Below, one piece after another: positions 8,821-19,395 of a stretch of 64,000 nucleotides of DNA. The stretch covers positions 62,001-126,000 of the forward strand of contig NZ_JAGWCB010000020.1 of the NCBI RefSeq assembly GCF_020387415.1, given 5' to 3'. Source of the stretch: Ideonella benzenivorans (GTDB taxonomy: Bacteria > Pseudomonadota > Gammaproteobacteria > Burkholderiales > Burkholderiaceae_C). Below the pieces are notes generated by a model. That model made no database searches. It had not been told where the DNA came from and saw nothing but the letters and a program-made list of their open reading frames with translations. Both the position numbers and the translations under genes were made by a program. The first letter of the stretch is position 1; the number at the start of each line of letters is the position of its first letter.

Positions 8821-11001
8821 TCAGGGCGTCGCCGTGGCCAGGCCGAACTGCCAGAGCAGGAAGGCCATGATGTCCGCCTGCTTGGCGTAGGCCTGCTGGG
8901 CCGTGCTGCCGATGCCGTGGCCGGCCTGCTCGTCCAGGCGCAGCAGCACCGGCTTGCCGCTGCTGGAGCTGGCCTGCAACTTGGCGGCGGTCTTGGCGCT
9001 CTCCCAGGTGTCCACCCGCGGGTCGTTCATGCCGTGGATCAGCAGCACCGCCGGATAGGCCACCCCCTTCTCAATGTGCTCATAGGTGCTCATCGCCTGC
9101 AGGGCCTTGAACTCCGCAGGGTCCTGCACCGTGCCGAACTCGGAGATGTTGGTCACCCCGTTGGCCGAGTTCTCGGAGTGCAGGGCGTCCAGCATGCCGA
9201 CGTCGAAGATGGCGGCGGCGAACAGCTCCGGCGCCTCGGTCACCGCGCGACCGACGAAGATGCCGCCCGCGCTGGTGCCCCAGATGCCCAGGCGTTTCGG
9301 GGTGGTGTAGCCCTGGTCGATCAGGTACTTGGCGGCGGCGATGCCGTCCTTCCAGGTGTTGGGCTTGGTGGCCTTGAAGCCCGCCCGGTGCCAGGGGTCG
9401 CCAAAGGCGCCGCCGCCGCGCACATTGGCGATGGCGATCACGCCGCCGCGCTCGAACCAGGCGAAATCGCGCGGTAGGAAGTGCGCCTCCTCGCTCACGC
9501 CGTAGGCGCCGTAGCCGATCAGCAGCGTCGGCGCCTGGCCGTCGCGCTTCAGGTCCTTGCGGTGCAGGATGGCCAGCGGCACCTTCACGCCATCGTGGCT
9601 GGTCACCATCACCTCCTCGGCGACGAGCTCCGGCACGCCCGCGGGGGCCTGCTGGTTCAGCAGGCCGGTGTCGCGGGTGTGGCCCTGGGCATCCACGCGC
9701 AGCAGGCGCGCGGGCTGGGTCCAGGACGAGGTGCTCACCAGCGTGTCACCGGCCAGATGGGCCGGGTTGCCGGTGATCAGCGTGCTGCCGGGCTGCCCCG
9801 GCGCGATGTCGTGCCGGCCCTGGGCGTCGTAGCGCACCGCGCGCAGGCTGAAGCCGCTGCGTTCCTCGGCCAGGATGGCGTCGGGCGTCAGCTCGAAGCC
9901 TTCCAACACCGCGGTGGTGGGTTCCGGCACCAGGGTGCGCGGGCCAGCCAGGGTGTTGTCCTCCAGCGGCAGGGCCATCAGCCGGCCGCGCGGCGCCCCC
10001 CGGTAGGTGCGCACCACCAGTTCGTCACCGCGCAGCGCGGCGTCGGTGATCTGGTCCTCCGGCCCGGCGAGGCGCCGCCAGGCCACCTGGGGCGCCTGCA
10101 GGGCCGCCAGCGGGGCGACGAACAGCTGGCCCTCGGGCGAGGTGGTGTCGGTGGTGCGGGCCACCATGTAGCCGCTGTCCGGGCTGAAGAAGACCTGGCC
10201 CACCTCCAGGCGGTCCAGCTTCAGGGCGGGGGAGACCGTCCGGCCGAACAAGGGCCGGGCCTGATCGGCCTTCTGGCCCACGGTCTGCAGGAAGACGGTG
10301 CTGTCCTGGTAGGTCTCGGTGTCCGGTGCCTGGGCGGGCAGGGCGCGCAGCTGGTTGTAGGCAAAGCGGCGGCTGTCGGGCATCCAGCTCACGCCGTCCT
10401 CCACCACCCGCGGGATGGGCTCGCCCACGGTCTGGCCGCTGCCGATGTCCAGCACGGACAGCGTGGCGTTCTCGGAGCCGCCGGCGGAGACGCCATAGGC
10501 CAGGTAGCGGCCATCCCAGGACGGCATGAAGTAGTTGATGGCCTGCGGCACGCCACCGGCCGCCCGGGCCAGGGCCTCTGGGTCCACCAGCACCCGCTCG
10601 GGCCCCTCCAGGCCCAGGCGCATCACCAGCTGGAACTGGTTCTGGCCCGCCTGGCGCCGCAGGTAGTAGTAGCGCTCGCCGGGCATGCGGATCACGTTGC
10701 GGACGGCATCGCCGGTGCTGCGACTCAGTTGCCCGATGCGCGTGAGCAGCGGCTGGCGCTGGTCGATGCGCGCCAGCGTGTCGCTGGCAAAACGGGCCTG
10801 GGCCCGCATCCAGGCCAGGGTCTCCGGCGAGCGGGTTTCCAGGTTGCGGTACGGGTCGACCCAGGTGACGCCGTGCCGGGTTTCGGTCACCGGGTGGCTG
10901 GGGGCGGGCGGGGGCGTCTGGGCCCGGGTGGGGGCGGCCAGACCGCAGGCCAGGGCGCCGGCCGCGATCAGCGGGCCCAGCGCGAAGGGCTTCAGGGGCA
11001 T
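8821..11001 (-). CDS. Prolyl oligopeptidase family serine peptidase (S9A), secreted
   Basis: A 726-residue protein. I start it at the ATG at 11001 because the peptide then begins with a signal sequence (MPLKPFALGPLIAAGALACG then APTRAQ); an ATG at 11031 would add ten residues. An N-terminal beta-propeller (TRHGVTWVDPYRNLE and repeated strands) is followed by an alpha/beta hydrolase domain. The nucleophile sits in GIWGTSAGGIFVG (family form GGSNGG), with aspartate in MNDPRVDTWESAK and histidine in AGHGIGS. It should cleave short proline-containing peptides in the periplasm. It ends next to the convergent cyclase gene and lies 38 bases downstream of the MFS gene on the same strand. Confidence 0.9.
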   Translation of the reverse strand: MPLKPFALGPLIAAGALACGLAAPTRAQTPPPAPSHPVTETRHGVTWVDPYRNLETRSPETLAWMRAQARFASDTLARIDQRQPLLTRIGQLSRSTGDAVRNVIRMPGERYYYLRRQAGQNQFQLVMRLGLEGPERVLVDPEALARAAGGVPQAINYFMPSWDGRYLAYGVSAGGSENATLSVLDIGSGQTVGEPIPRVVEDGVSWMPDSRRFAYNQLRALPAQAPDTETYQDSTVFLQTVGQKADQARPLFGRTVSPALKLDRLEVGQVFFSPDSGYMVARTTDTTSPEGQLFVAPLAALQAPQVAWRRLAGPEDQITDAALRGDELVVRTYRGAPRGRLMALPLEDNTLAGPRTLVPEPTTAVLEGFELTPDAILAEERSGFSLRAVRYDAQGRHDIAPGQPGSTLITGNPAHLAGDTLVSTSSWTQPARLLRVDAQGHTRDTGLLNQQAPAGVPELVAEEVMVTSHDGVKVPLAILHRKDLKRDGQAPTLLIGYGAYGVSEEAHFLPRDFAWFERGGVIAIANVRGGGAFGDPWHRAGFKATKPNTWKDGIAAAKYLIDQGYTTPKRLGIWGTSAGGIFVGRAVTEAPELFAAAIFDVGMLDALHSENSANGVTNISEFGTVQDPAEFKALQAMSTYEHIEKGVAYPAVLLIHGMNDPRVDTWESAKTAAKLQASSSSGKPVLLRLDEQAGHGIGSTAQQAYAKQADIMAFLLWQFGLATATP

Positions 11002-11039
11002 GGAAGGTTCCAGGAGCGGAAGGACGGCCATGTTACGGC

Positions 11040-12263
11040 TCAGGGTCGGCGTGGCGCGGGGCTGGCCATGCGCACCCCCCAAGCTGCTGCCGCCATCAGC
11101 GTGGCCAGGGCCACCACCGCCAGCCAGCCGCCGTGCGCCAGCGCCTGGCTGCCCAGGGCCGAGCCGGCGGCCATGCCGATGAACATGGCGGTCAGCAGCA
11201 CCGCGTTCAGGCGGCTGCGGGCGGCCGGCTCCAGGCCGTAGATCAGCGTCTGGTGGGCCACCAGCGTGGCCTGCACGCCGAAGTCGAAACCGATGGTGGC
11301 CAGCACCAGCAGCGGCAGCCAGGCCGGGGCGGGCAGCCACAGCTCCAGCGCCATGGCGGCGAAGGACAGGGCGGTCAGGCCGGTGCCCAGGCGGGTCACC
11401 CAGCCGGGGCCGCGGCGGTCGGCCAGCCGGCCGGCCAGCGGCGCGGCCAGGGCCCCGGCCGCACCGGCCAGGCCGAAGGCGCCGGCCGTGGCGCTGCCCA
11501 TCTGGTAGCGCTGGAACAGCATCACCGCCAGTGTGGACCAGAAGGCGCTGAAGCCCACCGACAGCAGGCCCTGGGCCCAGGCCGCGCGGCGCAGCGCCGG
11601 GTGGCGCTGCCACAGCTGGGTCAGCGAGCGCATCAGCGCGCCATAGCCCAGCGTGGTGGTGGGCGCCAGATGCGGCAGGCCGCGCCAGCTGGCCACGCCG
11701 ATGGCGGCCACGCCCACCGCCGCCAGGCCATAGACGGCGCGCCAGCCGAACTGCTGGGCCACCAGGCCGCTGGCCACCCGCGACAGCAGGATGCCCAGCA
11801 GCAACCCGGTCATCACCGTGCCGACGATGCGGCCGCGCTGCGCCTCGGGCGCCAGCGCGGCGGCGGCCGGCACGATGTCCTGCGCCATCGTGGCCGTCAC
11901 GCCCACCACCAGGCTGGCGGCCAGCAGCGTGCCCACGCCCGGGGCCAGGCCGCAGGCCAGCAGGGCCAGGGCCAGGCCGGCGGCCTTCAGCGTGATCAGG
12001 TTGCGGCGGTCGTGCCGGTCGCCCAGCGGGGCCAGCAGCAGGATGCCCAGCGCATAGCCCAGCTGGGTCAGCGTGGGCACCAGGCCGATGGTGCCGGTGC
12101 TGGCGTGCAGGCTCTCACCGAGCCGGCCCAGCAGCGGCTGGCTGTAGTAGATGGAGGCCACGGCCAGGCCGGTGCCGGTGGCCATCAGCAGCACCAGCGA
12201 GCGGGGCAGGGGCGGGTGCTCCGGGTGGGGGGGCACTGGGGCCAGGGTGGAGGCGGTGGACAT
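11040..12263 (-). CDS. MFS transporter, drug/metabolite efflux type
   Basis: A 407-residue protein with about twelve hydrophobic segments. The loop after helix 2 reads PLGDRHDRRNL, the GxxxDRxxRR signature of the major facilitator superfamily, and a weaker copy (GRLADRRG) appears between helices 8 and 9. The pattern MGTGLAVASIYYSQPLLGRLG at the start is typical of a broadly distributed, poorly characterised efflux subgroup. It is divergent from a LysR regulator with 120 bases between, the usual arrangement for an exporter controlled by its neighbour. The substrate is not evident. Confidence 0.88.
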   Translation of the reverse strand: MSTASTLAPVPPHPEHPPLPRSLVLLMATGTGLAVASIYYSQPLLGRLGESLHASTGTIGLVPTLTQLGYALGILLLAPLGDRHDRRNLITLKAAGLALALLACGLAPGVGTLLAASLVVGVTATMAQDIVPAAAALAPEAQRGRIVGTVMTGLLLGILLSRVASGLVAQQFGWRAVYGLAAVGVAAIGVASWRGLPHLAPTTTLGYGALMRSLTQLWQRHPALRRAAWAQGLLSVGFSAFWSTLAVMLFQRYQMGSATAGAFGLAGAAGALAAPLAGRLADRRGPGWVTRLGTGLTALSFAAMALELWLPAPAWLPLLVLATIGFDFGVQATLVAHQTLIYGLEPAARSRLNAVLLTAMFIGMAAGSALGSQALAHGGWLAVVALATLMAAAAWGVRMASPAPRRP

Positions 12264-12370
12264 GGCGGTGTTCCTTCAGGGGGCAGGCGGCGCGACCACA
12301 AGCGGCGCGATGGGTTGAATTCTCTCGATGCATGAAAAATCGCGGTAGTGGGCTGAATTGCAGATTGGCT

Positions 12371-12385
12371 ATACGCTTGACGTAT
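12371..12385. promoter_or_regulatory. Candidate LysR-type operator
   Basis: The sequence ATACGCTTGACGTAT is a 5-5-5 inverted repeat (ATACG/CGTAT) that fits the T-N11-A core bound by LysR-family regulators. It overlaps the start codon of the lysR gene at 12384 and lies about 110 bases from the start of the divergent MFS gene, so it could mediate autorepression. Only one site was seen. Confidence 0.45.
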
Positions 12386-13334
12386 GAAACAAGCCTCCCA
12401 AGGCGCCGACCGCCTGGACCTGCTGCAGACCTTCGTGCGCATCGTCGAGGCCGGCAGCCTCTCGGCCGCGGCCCAGCAGCTGGGCACCACCCAGCCCACC
12501 GTGAGCCGGCGGCTGCAGCAGCTTGAGCGCCAGCTGGGCCTGCGCCTGCTGCAGCGCTCCACCCATGCGATGAAGCTCACCGGCGACGGCGAGCGCTGCT
12601 TCGAGCATGCCAAGGGCCTGCTGGAGCGCTGGGACGCCACCCTGGCCGACCTGCGCGGCGTGCAGGACGCGCCGCGCGGCCATCTGCGGGTGCTGGTGCC
12701 GTCGGTGTTCGGCCAGCAGCAGCTGGTGCCGCCGCTGGTGGCCTTTTTGCAGCAGCACCCGGCCGTCTCGGTGGAGTGGCTGCTGCACGACCGCCTGCCG
12801 GACTTCATCGCCGAGGGCATCGACTGCGCGGTGCGCATTGGCGTGGTGGAGGACCCGGGCCTGGTGGCCATCCGCCTGGCCGAGCTGCCGCGCATCGTGG
12901 TGGCGGCGCCCGGGCTGTGGGGCGACGGCCCGTTGCCGCAGACGCCGGCCGAGCTGGCCCGCCTGCCCTGGCTGGCGCTGAACACTTTCTACCGCGACGA
13001 GGTGGAACTGATGCACGCCGGCCGGGGCCAGCCCGCGCGCTTCGCGATCCGTCCGCGCCTGTCCACCGACCACCTCTACGCCCTGTGCAATGCGGTGCGT
13101 GGCGGGCTGGGGGTGGGCATTGCGTCCACCTGGGCGGTGGCCGAGGACCTGACCGCCGGCCGCCTGGTGCAGCTGGCGCCGGACTGGACGGCGCCGGCGC
13201 TGCCCATCTCGCTGGTGCATCCGCCCGGGCGCTTCCCGCCGGCGCGGCTGCGGGCCTTCATCGCGCTGATGCGCGACTACCTGCCCCAGGTGCCCGGCGT
13301 GCGCCCGCCCAGCCGGCCGCCGCGGTCGGTCTGA
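12384..13334 (+). CDS. LysR-family transcriptional regulator
   Basis: A 316-residue regulator. The N-terminus has the winged helix-turn-helix of the family (LDLLQTFVRIVEAGSLSAAAQQLGTTQPTVSRRLQQLERQLG), followed by a substrate-binding domain from about residue 90. The closest visible subgroup is CrgA-like regulators that drive neighbouring efflux or oxidoreductase genes. It is divergent from the MFS transporter and probably controls both genes. The inducer is unknown. Confidence 0.92.
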   Translation: MKQASQGADRLDLLQTFVRIVEAGSLSAAAQQLGTTQPTVSRRLQQLERQLGLRLLQRSTHAMKLTGDGERCFEHAKGLLERWDATLADLRGVQDAPRGHLRVLVPSVFGQQQLVPPLVAFLQQHPAVSVEWLLHDRLPDFIAEGIDCAVRIGVVEDPGLVAIRLAELPRIVVAAPGLWGDGPLPQTPAELARLPWLALNTFYRDEVELMHAGRGQPARFAIRPRLSTDHLYALCNAVRGGLGVGIASTWAVAEDLTAGRLVQLAPDWTAPALPISLVHPPGRFPPARLRAFIALMRDYLPQVPGVRPPSRPPRSV

Positions 13335-13350
13335 ACACGCCGCGCGGGGC

Positions 13351-14804
<1,454 letters not shown>

Positions 14805-14808
<4 letters not shown>

Positions 14809-15479
14809 TCCTCCTCGCGCGGGCGCAGCAGGTAGCCCACGCCGCGCAGCGTGATGATGGCCGCCTGGCGGCCTTCGAGCCGGCGCCGCAGCCGGTGCAC
14901 ATAGAGGTCCACCGCGTCGGTGCCGGCCTCGTCCTCCTGCGCGAAGATGCTGTCGTGCAGGGCCTGCTTGCTGACGGTGCGGCCCAGCTGCAGCACCAGG
15001 GCCTCCAGCAGCGAGCGCTCGCGCGGCGGCAGGGCCAGGGCTTGGCCGGCCAGCGTGAACTGACGGGTGGGCAGGTCGTAGGCCAGGTCGCCGCAGACGA
15101 TGTCGTTGGCCTTGCCCGGCACCAGGCGCCGCATCAGGGCCTTGATGCGGGCCACCAGCTCGGGCACCTCGATGGGCTTGACCAGGTAGTCGTCGGCACC
15201 GATCTCCAGGCAGATCACCTTCTGGTCCAGCGCGGCCGAGGCGGTCAGCACGATGACCGGCAGCGCACTCTGGCGCTCACGCAGCCGGCGCAGCACGCCC
15301 TTGCCGGACAGGCCCGGCAGGTTCAGGTCCAGGAGGGCCAGGTCGTAATGGTGGGCCTGCAGCAGCTGGTCGGCGGCCTGGCCGTCGGCCACGGTGTCGA
15401 CGATGAAGTCCTGCTGGCGCAGCAGACTGGCCAGCCAGTGCGAGAGCTCGGTGTTGTCTTCGATCAGCAGCAGTTTCAT
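14805..15479 (-). CDS. OmpR-family response regulator, TctD-like
   Basis: A 224-residue protein. The start at 15479 gives MKLLLIEDN, the normal N-terminus of the receiver domain; a start twelve bases upstream is less likely. The phosphoacceptor is Asp51 in [10 protein letters not shown], with the conserved lysine in DDYLVKPIE. The C-terminal half is a winged helix DNA-binding domain ending VGYLLRPR. It is the partner of the overlapping kinase. The 195 bases between it and the divergent binding-protein gene probably hold its target promoter. Confidence 0.92.
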
Positions 15480-15674
15480 GACCGCGCGCACGGTAGCAGG
15501 GGGCCGCCATGATGCCCGGCTTGCGCGTCAATTCCTTCGGGCTGTTGGGGGTTACGGGTTTCCCATGAGGGTTCGGCGCGCGCCATGAAACCTGGCCGAA
15601 AGACGGCCCTGCCTACAGTGGCCTCCAGGCACCCGGCACAGGGCGCCATCCGACACACCCTCTGGAGACATCTC

Positions 15675-16688
15675 ATGCGCCTTCGTCCTGCCCGTTCCCT
15701 GTTGGCTGCCGCCGCCGTCGCGGCCTGCGCGCTCGCGCCGCTGGCCGGCGCCCGGGCCGCCGAGCCCATCACCATCATGGTGGGCGGCATCAACAAGATC
15801 ATCTACCTGCCGGCCAAGCTGGCCGAGTCGCTGGGCTACTTCAAGGCCGAGGGCCTGACGGTGGAGCTGCAGTCGCAGCCCGCCGGCGTGGACGCCGAGA
15901 ACCAGCTGATCGCCGGTGCGGTGCAGGCCGTGGTGGGTTTCTACGACCACACCATCGACCTGCAGAGCAAGGGCAAGGAGCTCGAAGCCATCGCCGTCTT
16001 CTGCAAGGTGCCCGGCGAGGTCGAGCTGGTCTCCACCAAGGCCGCGCCCAGCTTCAAGACCATGGCCGACGCCAAGGGCAAGACCCTGGGCGTGACCGGC
16101 CTGGGCTCCTCCACCGACTTCCTCACCCGCTACCTGGCCGACCGCCAGGGCGTGGCCTCCAAGGACTACACCCTGCTGCCCGTGGGCGCGGGCAACACCT
16201 TCATCGCCGCCATCAAGCAGGACCGCATCCAGGCCGGCATGACCACCGAGCCCACCGTCTCCGAACTGCTCAAGACCGGCGAGGCCAAGGTGCTGGTGGA
16301 CCTGCGCACCGAAGAGGGCAGCAAGGCCGCGCTGGGCGGCCTCTACCCCGCGGCCAGCCTGTACGTGCAAAACGCCTGGGCCGACAGCCACAAGGCCGAG
16401 GCCACCAAGCTGGCGCGCGCCTTCGCCCGCACCATGGCCTGGATCCACACCCACAGCGCCGAGGACATCGCCGAGAAGATGCCCAAGGACTACTACGGCG
16501 CCGACAAGGCCCTGTACGTCACCGCGCTGAAGGCCTCGCTGCCGATGTACACCACCGACGCCCGCATGCCCGCCGGCGGCCCGGAGACGGTGCTGAAGGT
16601 GCTGGCCAGCTACAAGCCGCTGGTCAAGAGCAAGAACATCGACCTGTCCAAGACCTTCACCAACGCCTTCCTGGACGCCGCCAAATGA
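15675..16688 (+). CDS. ABC transporter substrate-binding protein, NitT/TauT type
   Basis: A 337-residue periplasmic protein. The ATG at 15675 follows GGAG at 15664-15667. A cleavable signal peptide (about 30 residues, ending GARA before AEPIT) precedes a solute-binding domain starting ITIMVGGINKIIYLPAKLAESLGYFKAEGLTVELQ, the typical form for nitrate, sulfonate, taurine or aromatic sulfonate binders. The next two genes overlap by ATGA junctions, giving a complete transporter. The ligand cannot be deduced; control by the divergent TctDE-like system suggests a carboxylated or sulfonated compound. Confidence 0.9.
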   Translation: MRLRPARSLLAAAAVAACALAPLAGARAAEPITIMVGGINKIIYLPAKLAESLGYFKAEGLTVELQSQPAGVDAENQLIAGAVQAVVGFYDHTIDLQSKGKELEAIAVFCKVPGEVELVSTKAAPSFKTMADAKGKTLGVTGLGSSTDFLTRYLADRQGVASKDYTLLPVGAGNTFIAAIKQDRIQAGMTTEPTVSELLKTGEAKVLVDLRTEEGSKAALGGLYPAASLYVQNAWADSHKAEATKLARAFARTMAWIHTHSAEDIAEKMPKDYYGADKALYVTALKASLPMYTTDARMPAGGPETVLKVLASYKPLVKSKNIDLSKTFTNAFLDAAK

Positions 16689-17512
16689 GCACCGCCACCC
16701 TTGAGCGCGCGGCCACCCCGGCCATCGCCGCCGGCAGCGCGCCGGCCATCGAGTTCCGCGGCGTCTCGCTGCGCTACATCTCGGCCGACGGCCATGCCAC
16801 CGTGGCCCTGCGCGACTTTTCCATGGCGGTGGCCCGCGGCGAGTTCATCGCCATCGTCGGGCCCACCGGCTGCGGCAAGTCCACCACGCTGAACATGATC
16901 ACCGGCCTGCTCAAGCCCACCGTGGGCGAGGTGCGCATCATGGGCCAGGCGGTGGGCGGCATCGACCCGCGCATCGGCTTCGTCTTCCAGGCCGACGCGG
17001 TCTTTCCCTGGCGCAATGTGCTGGACAACGTGGCCGCCGGCCCGCTGTTCCGCGGCGCCTCCAAGGACGAGGCCTACGCCCGCGCCCGGGACTGGATCGG
17101 CCGCGTGGGCCTGGGCAAGTTCGGCGGGCATTACCCGCACCAGCTTTCGGGCGGCATGCGCAAGCGCGTGGCGCTGGCGCAGACCTTCGTCAACCAACCC
17201 GAGATCCTGCTGATGGACGAGCCCTTCTCGGCCCTGGACATGCAGACCCGCACCCTGATGCAGGACGAGCTGCTGCAGCTCTGGTCGGCCAGCGGCAGCT
17301 CGGTGGTCTTCGTCACCCACGACCTGGAGGAGGCCATCGCCCTGGCCGACCGCGTCTTTGTGCTTTCGGCCCGCCCGGCCACGCTCAAGCGCGTCTACAC
17401 GATCGACCTGCCGCGCCCGCGGGTCATGTCGCAGGTCCGCTACGACCCGCATTTCGTCGAACTGTCCAAGCGCATCTGGGACGACCTGCGCGAAGAGGTG
17501 GTGATCCAATGA
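16685..17512 (+). CDS. ABC transporter ATP-binding protein, NitT/TauT type
   Basis: A 275-residue ATPase with Walker A GPTGCGKST, Q-loop VFQADAVFPW, signature LSGGMRKRVALA, Walker B ILLMDEPFSALD and the switch histidine in VTHDLEEA. These are all the elements of a working importer ATPase. The start overlaps the stop of the binding-protein gene (ATGA at 16685-16688), and its own stop overlaps the permease start. It energises import of the unknown substrate. Confidence 0.95.
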   Translation: MSTATLERAATPAIAAGSAPAIEFRGVSLRYISADGHATVALRDFSMAVARGEFIAIVGPTGCGKSTTLNMITGLLKPTVGEVRIMGQAVGGIDPRIGFVFQADAVFPWRNVLDNVAAGPLFRGASKDEAYARARDWIGRVGLGKFGGHYPHQLSGGMRKRVALAQTFVNQPEILLMDEPFSALDMQTRTLMQDELLQLWSASGSSVVFVTHDLEEAIALADRVFVLSARPATLKRVYTIDLPRPRVMSQVRYDPHFVELSKRIWDDLREEVVIQ

Positions 17513-18378
17513 ATGCTGCAAGCCTCCTGACGGCCGCCCTGCCCGCGGCCCTGAGCGACGAGGCCCTGGCCCGTGAATCCGAGGCCGCGCAGGCCCGCAT
17601 CCGCCAGCGCCGCTGGCTCATCATCGGCCTGCGCGTGGCGGTGCTGGTGGTGGTGCTGGGCGGCTGGGAAGTGGCCGCCCGCCTGAAGTGGATCGACCCC
17701 TTTTTCTATTCGATGCCCTCGATGATCTGGGACCAGATCGTCGAGTGGGTGCGCGACGGCACCTCGCAGGGCTCGCTGTGGCGCCAGGTGGCCGTCACGC
17801 TGGAAGAGACGGTGCTGGGCTTCCTGATCGGCTCGGTGGCCGGCGTGTTCTGCGGCATCCTGCTGGGTCGCAACAAGCTGCTGTCGGACATCTTCAGCCT
17901 CTACATCCAGATCGCCAACTCCATCCCCCGCGTGGTGCTGGGCTCGGTCTTCGTCATCGCCCTGGGCCTGGGCATGGCCTCCAAGGTGGCACTGGCGGTG
18001 GTGATGGTCTTCTTCGTCGTCTTCGGCAACGCCTTCCAGGGCGTGCGCGAGGCCGACAAGTACCTGATTGCCAATGCGCAGATCCTCGGGGCCTCGCCGC
18101 GCCAACTGACCACCGCGGTGGTCATCCCCTCGGCCATGTCCTGGATCCTGGCCAGCCTGCACACCAGCTTCGGCTTCGCTTTGGTGGGCGCGGTGGTGGG
18201 CGAGTTCCTGGGCGCCAAGGAAGGCATCGGCCTCTTGATCTCCACCGCCCAGGGCGCCTTCAACGCCAGCGGCGTGTTCGCCGCGATGATCGTGCTGGCG
18301 GTGGTGGCCCTGCTGGCGGACTTCCTGCTCACCTCGCTGGAGAAGCGCCTGCTCAAGTGGCGGCCGGCGGCGTTCTGA
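17509..18378 (+). CDS. ABC transporter permease, NitT/TauT type
   Basis: A 289-residue inner-membrane permease with about six hydrophobic segments. The cytoplasmic EAA loop reads FQGVREADKYLIANAQILGASPRQ, which contacts the ATPase. Overlap with the ATPase gene (ATGA) and the terminator immediately downstream make this the last gene of a three-gene operon. The first 35 residues are a longer than usual cytoplasmic tail. Confidence 0.93.
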   Translation: MNAASLLTAALPAALSDEALARESEAAQARIRQRRWLIIGLRVAVLVVVLGGWEVAARLKWIDPFFYSMPSMIWDQIVEWVRDGTSQGSLWRQVAVTLEETVLGFLIGSVAGVFCGILLGRNKLLSDIFSLYIQIANSIPRVVLGSVFVIALGLGMASKVALAVVMVFFVVFGNAFQGVREADKYLIANAQILGASPRQLTTAVVIPSAMSWILASLHTSFGFALVGAVVGEFLGAKEGIGLLISTAQGAFNASGVFAAMIVLAVVALLADFLLTSLEKRLLKWRPAAF

Positions 18379-18402
18379 GGCGCCTGCGCTCGCGGTGACC
18401 AG

Positions 18403-18424
18403 GGGGCCTTCGGGCCCCTTTTTT
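18403..18424 (+). terminator. Rho-independent terminator of the ABC transporter operon
   Basis: GGGGCC and GGCCCC form a perfect 6-bp stem closed by a TTCG tetraloop, followed at once by six T. It lies 25 bases after the permease stop and is the clearest intrinsic terminator in the window. Confidence 0.92.
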
Positions 18425-18545
18425 AATGGCACAGGGTGTTATCTGGCTGATAAAAAACATTTGAAATCAACAAATTAAGTCGTTTCCGGACTGGCGTTGA
18501 ATGAAAATTCGACTTGGGCGGCGGACGCGGCCGCCGAGAGAAGAA

Positions 18546-18571
18546 GCGCCTGTCCACTGAGGGGCAGGCGC
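18546..18571 (-). terminator. Terminator for the minus-strand CBASS-side gene
   Basis: A 10-bp stem (GCGCCTGTCC with GGGCAGGCGC, one wobble pair) with a 6-base loop lies 13 bases beyond the stop of the gene at 18584-19294. Read on the minus strand it is followed by TTCTTCTCTC, a pyrimidine-rich tail. Between this and the plus-strand terminator lies AT-rich sequence (18425-18530) with no gene, probably the island boundary. Confidence 0.65.
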
Positions 18572-18583
18572 CGTGAATCAACG

Positions 18584-19294
18584 CTAGGCTCGACGCTGAC
18601 GTCGCCTTTGGTATTCGTCGTTCAGTCTCATCCAGTTCTGCTGGAACTTGTCTGCGGGCTGCGGCTTGTCTGACCAGAAGGCGGTCCAGCCGACACTCCG
18701 AAGCATGTCTACCAGTGCAGTGACTCGTGCAGGTGCCTGCCCGCCAAGCATGTACAGCTTTCGAAGCGTCTCCTCCCTTGGGGCACCGCGGCTGGGCGTA
18801 CCGAACCGTACGAGGTGAATCTTCGCCGCGTCGGCAATCTGCTTCTTGCAGTTCTCTCGGATGATGACCCGATGCTGCTGGAACACGTCGACCGTGTGTT
18901 CCGGGGCCACGTGTGCCGGGAACGCTGCGTTTAACCTTGTCAGCAGGTCTTGCAGCCTGAACATCGGTCCGTTAACCGCGTTCGGCGGGATGTTCAGTTC
19001 GGCTCTGAACGCGCGCTCGTCGTCATGGTCAAGGACGATGGAAAATTCTCCGGGTTGACCGTCCGAACGAAGGTGTCTTCCGAGCAGGCGAAACTGCAGT
19101 GTCTGCTTCGTGCGAAGCAGCAGGATGAACAAGTCGGACTCGCTCCACTTCGGAGTTCCGTCCTTGTCAGAGGGTACGAAGACAAGGAATACAAACTGGC
19201 CAACACCATCTCTCAGTGGAAAGGCGATGGTTGGCATGCGCTGTGCCATCGCGGCACGGTAGAGGGGGCTCAGCCCTTGGAAGTTGAATCGCAT
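18584..19294 (-). CDS. Unknown protein beside the CBASS genes
   Basis: A 236-residue protein. I start at the ATG at 19294 because AAAGGA lies 8 bases upstream; the frame extends 22 codons further but without a ribosome site. I do not recognise the family. The first half looks like beta strands (AFPLRDGVGQFVFLVFVPSDKDG, FSIVLDHDDERAF). The second half is helical and basic, ending in QRRRQRRA, which could bind nucleic acid. There is no signal peptide or membrane segment. It follows the E2-like gene on the same strand after a 101-base gap and shares the island's lower GC, so it may be an accessory CBASS component or an independent cargo gene. Confidence 0.7.
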   Translation of the reverse strand: MRFNFQGLSPLYRAAMAQRMPTIAFPLRDGVGQFVFLVFVPSDKDGTPKWSESDLFILLLRTKQTLQFRLLGRHLRSDGQPGEFSIVLDHDDERAFRAELNIPPNAVNGPMFRLQDLLTRLNAAFPAHVAPEHTVDVFQQHRVIIRENCKKQIADAAKIHLVRFGTPSRGAPREETLRKLYMLGGQAPARVTALVDMLRSVGWTAFWSDKPQPADKFQQNWMRLNDEYQRRRQRRA

Positions 19295-19395
19295 GTATAA
19301 GATCCTTTCGAGGTTTCTGATGTTTTGGTATAGCCATTGAGGGGGCGCAAGGCGGGGCACAGCGGCTCAATCTCAGGACAACATTGCTCGCGCGG

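Noticed and set aside
15591-15607. A sigma-54 promoter before the NitT/TauT operon
   Set aside because: GG-N10-GC spacing exists in CTGGCCGAAAGACGGCC, but the -12 block lacks TTGC and the sequence is better described as a GGCCG/CGGCC dyad, possibly a response regulator site.
19295-19395. A fourth copy of the island 12-bp element before the 236-residue gene
   Set aside because: A GTCC occurs on the minus strand, but the sequence 17 bases on is unlike CGAGAGTCTTAC; the nearest similarity overlaps the ribosome site and has several mismatches.
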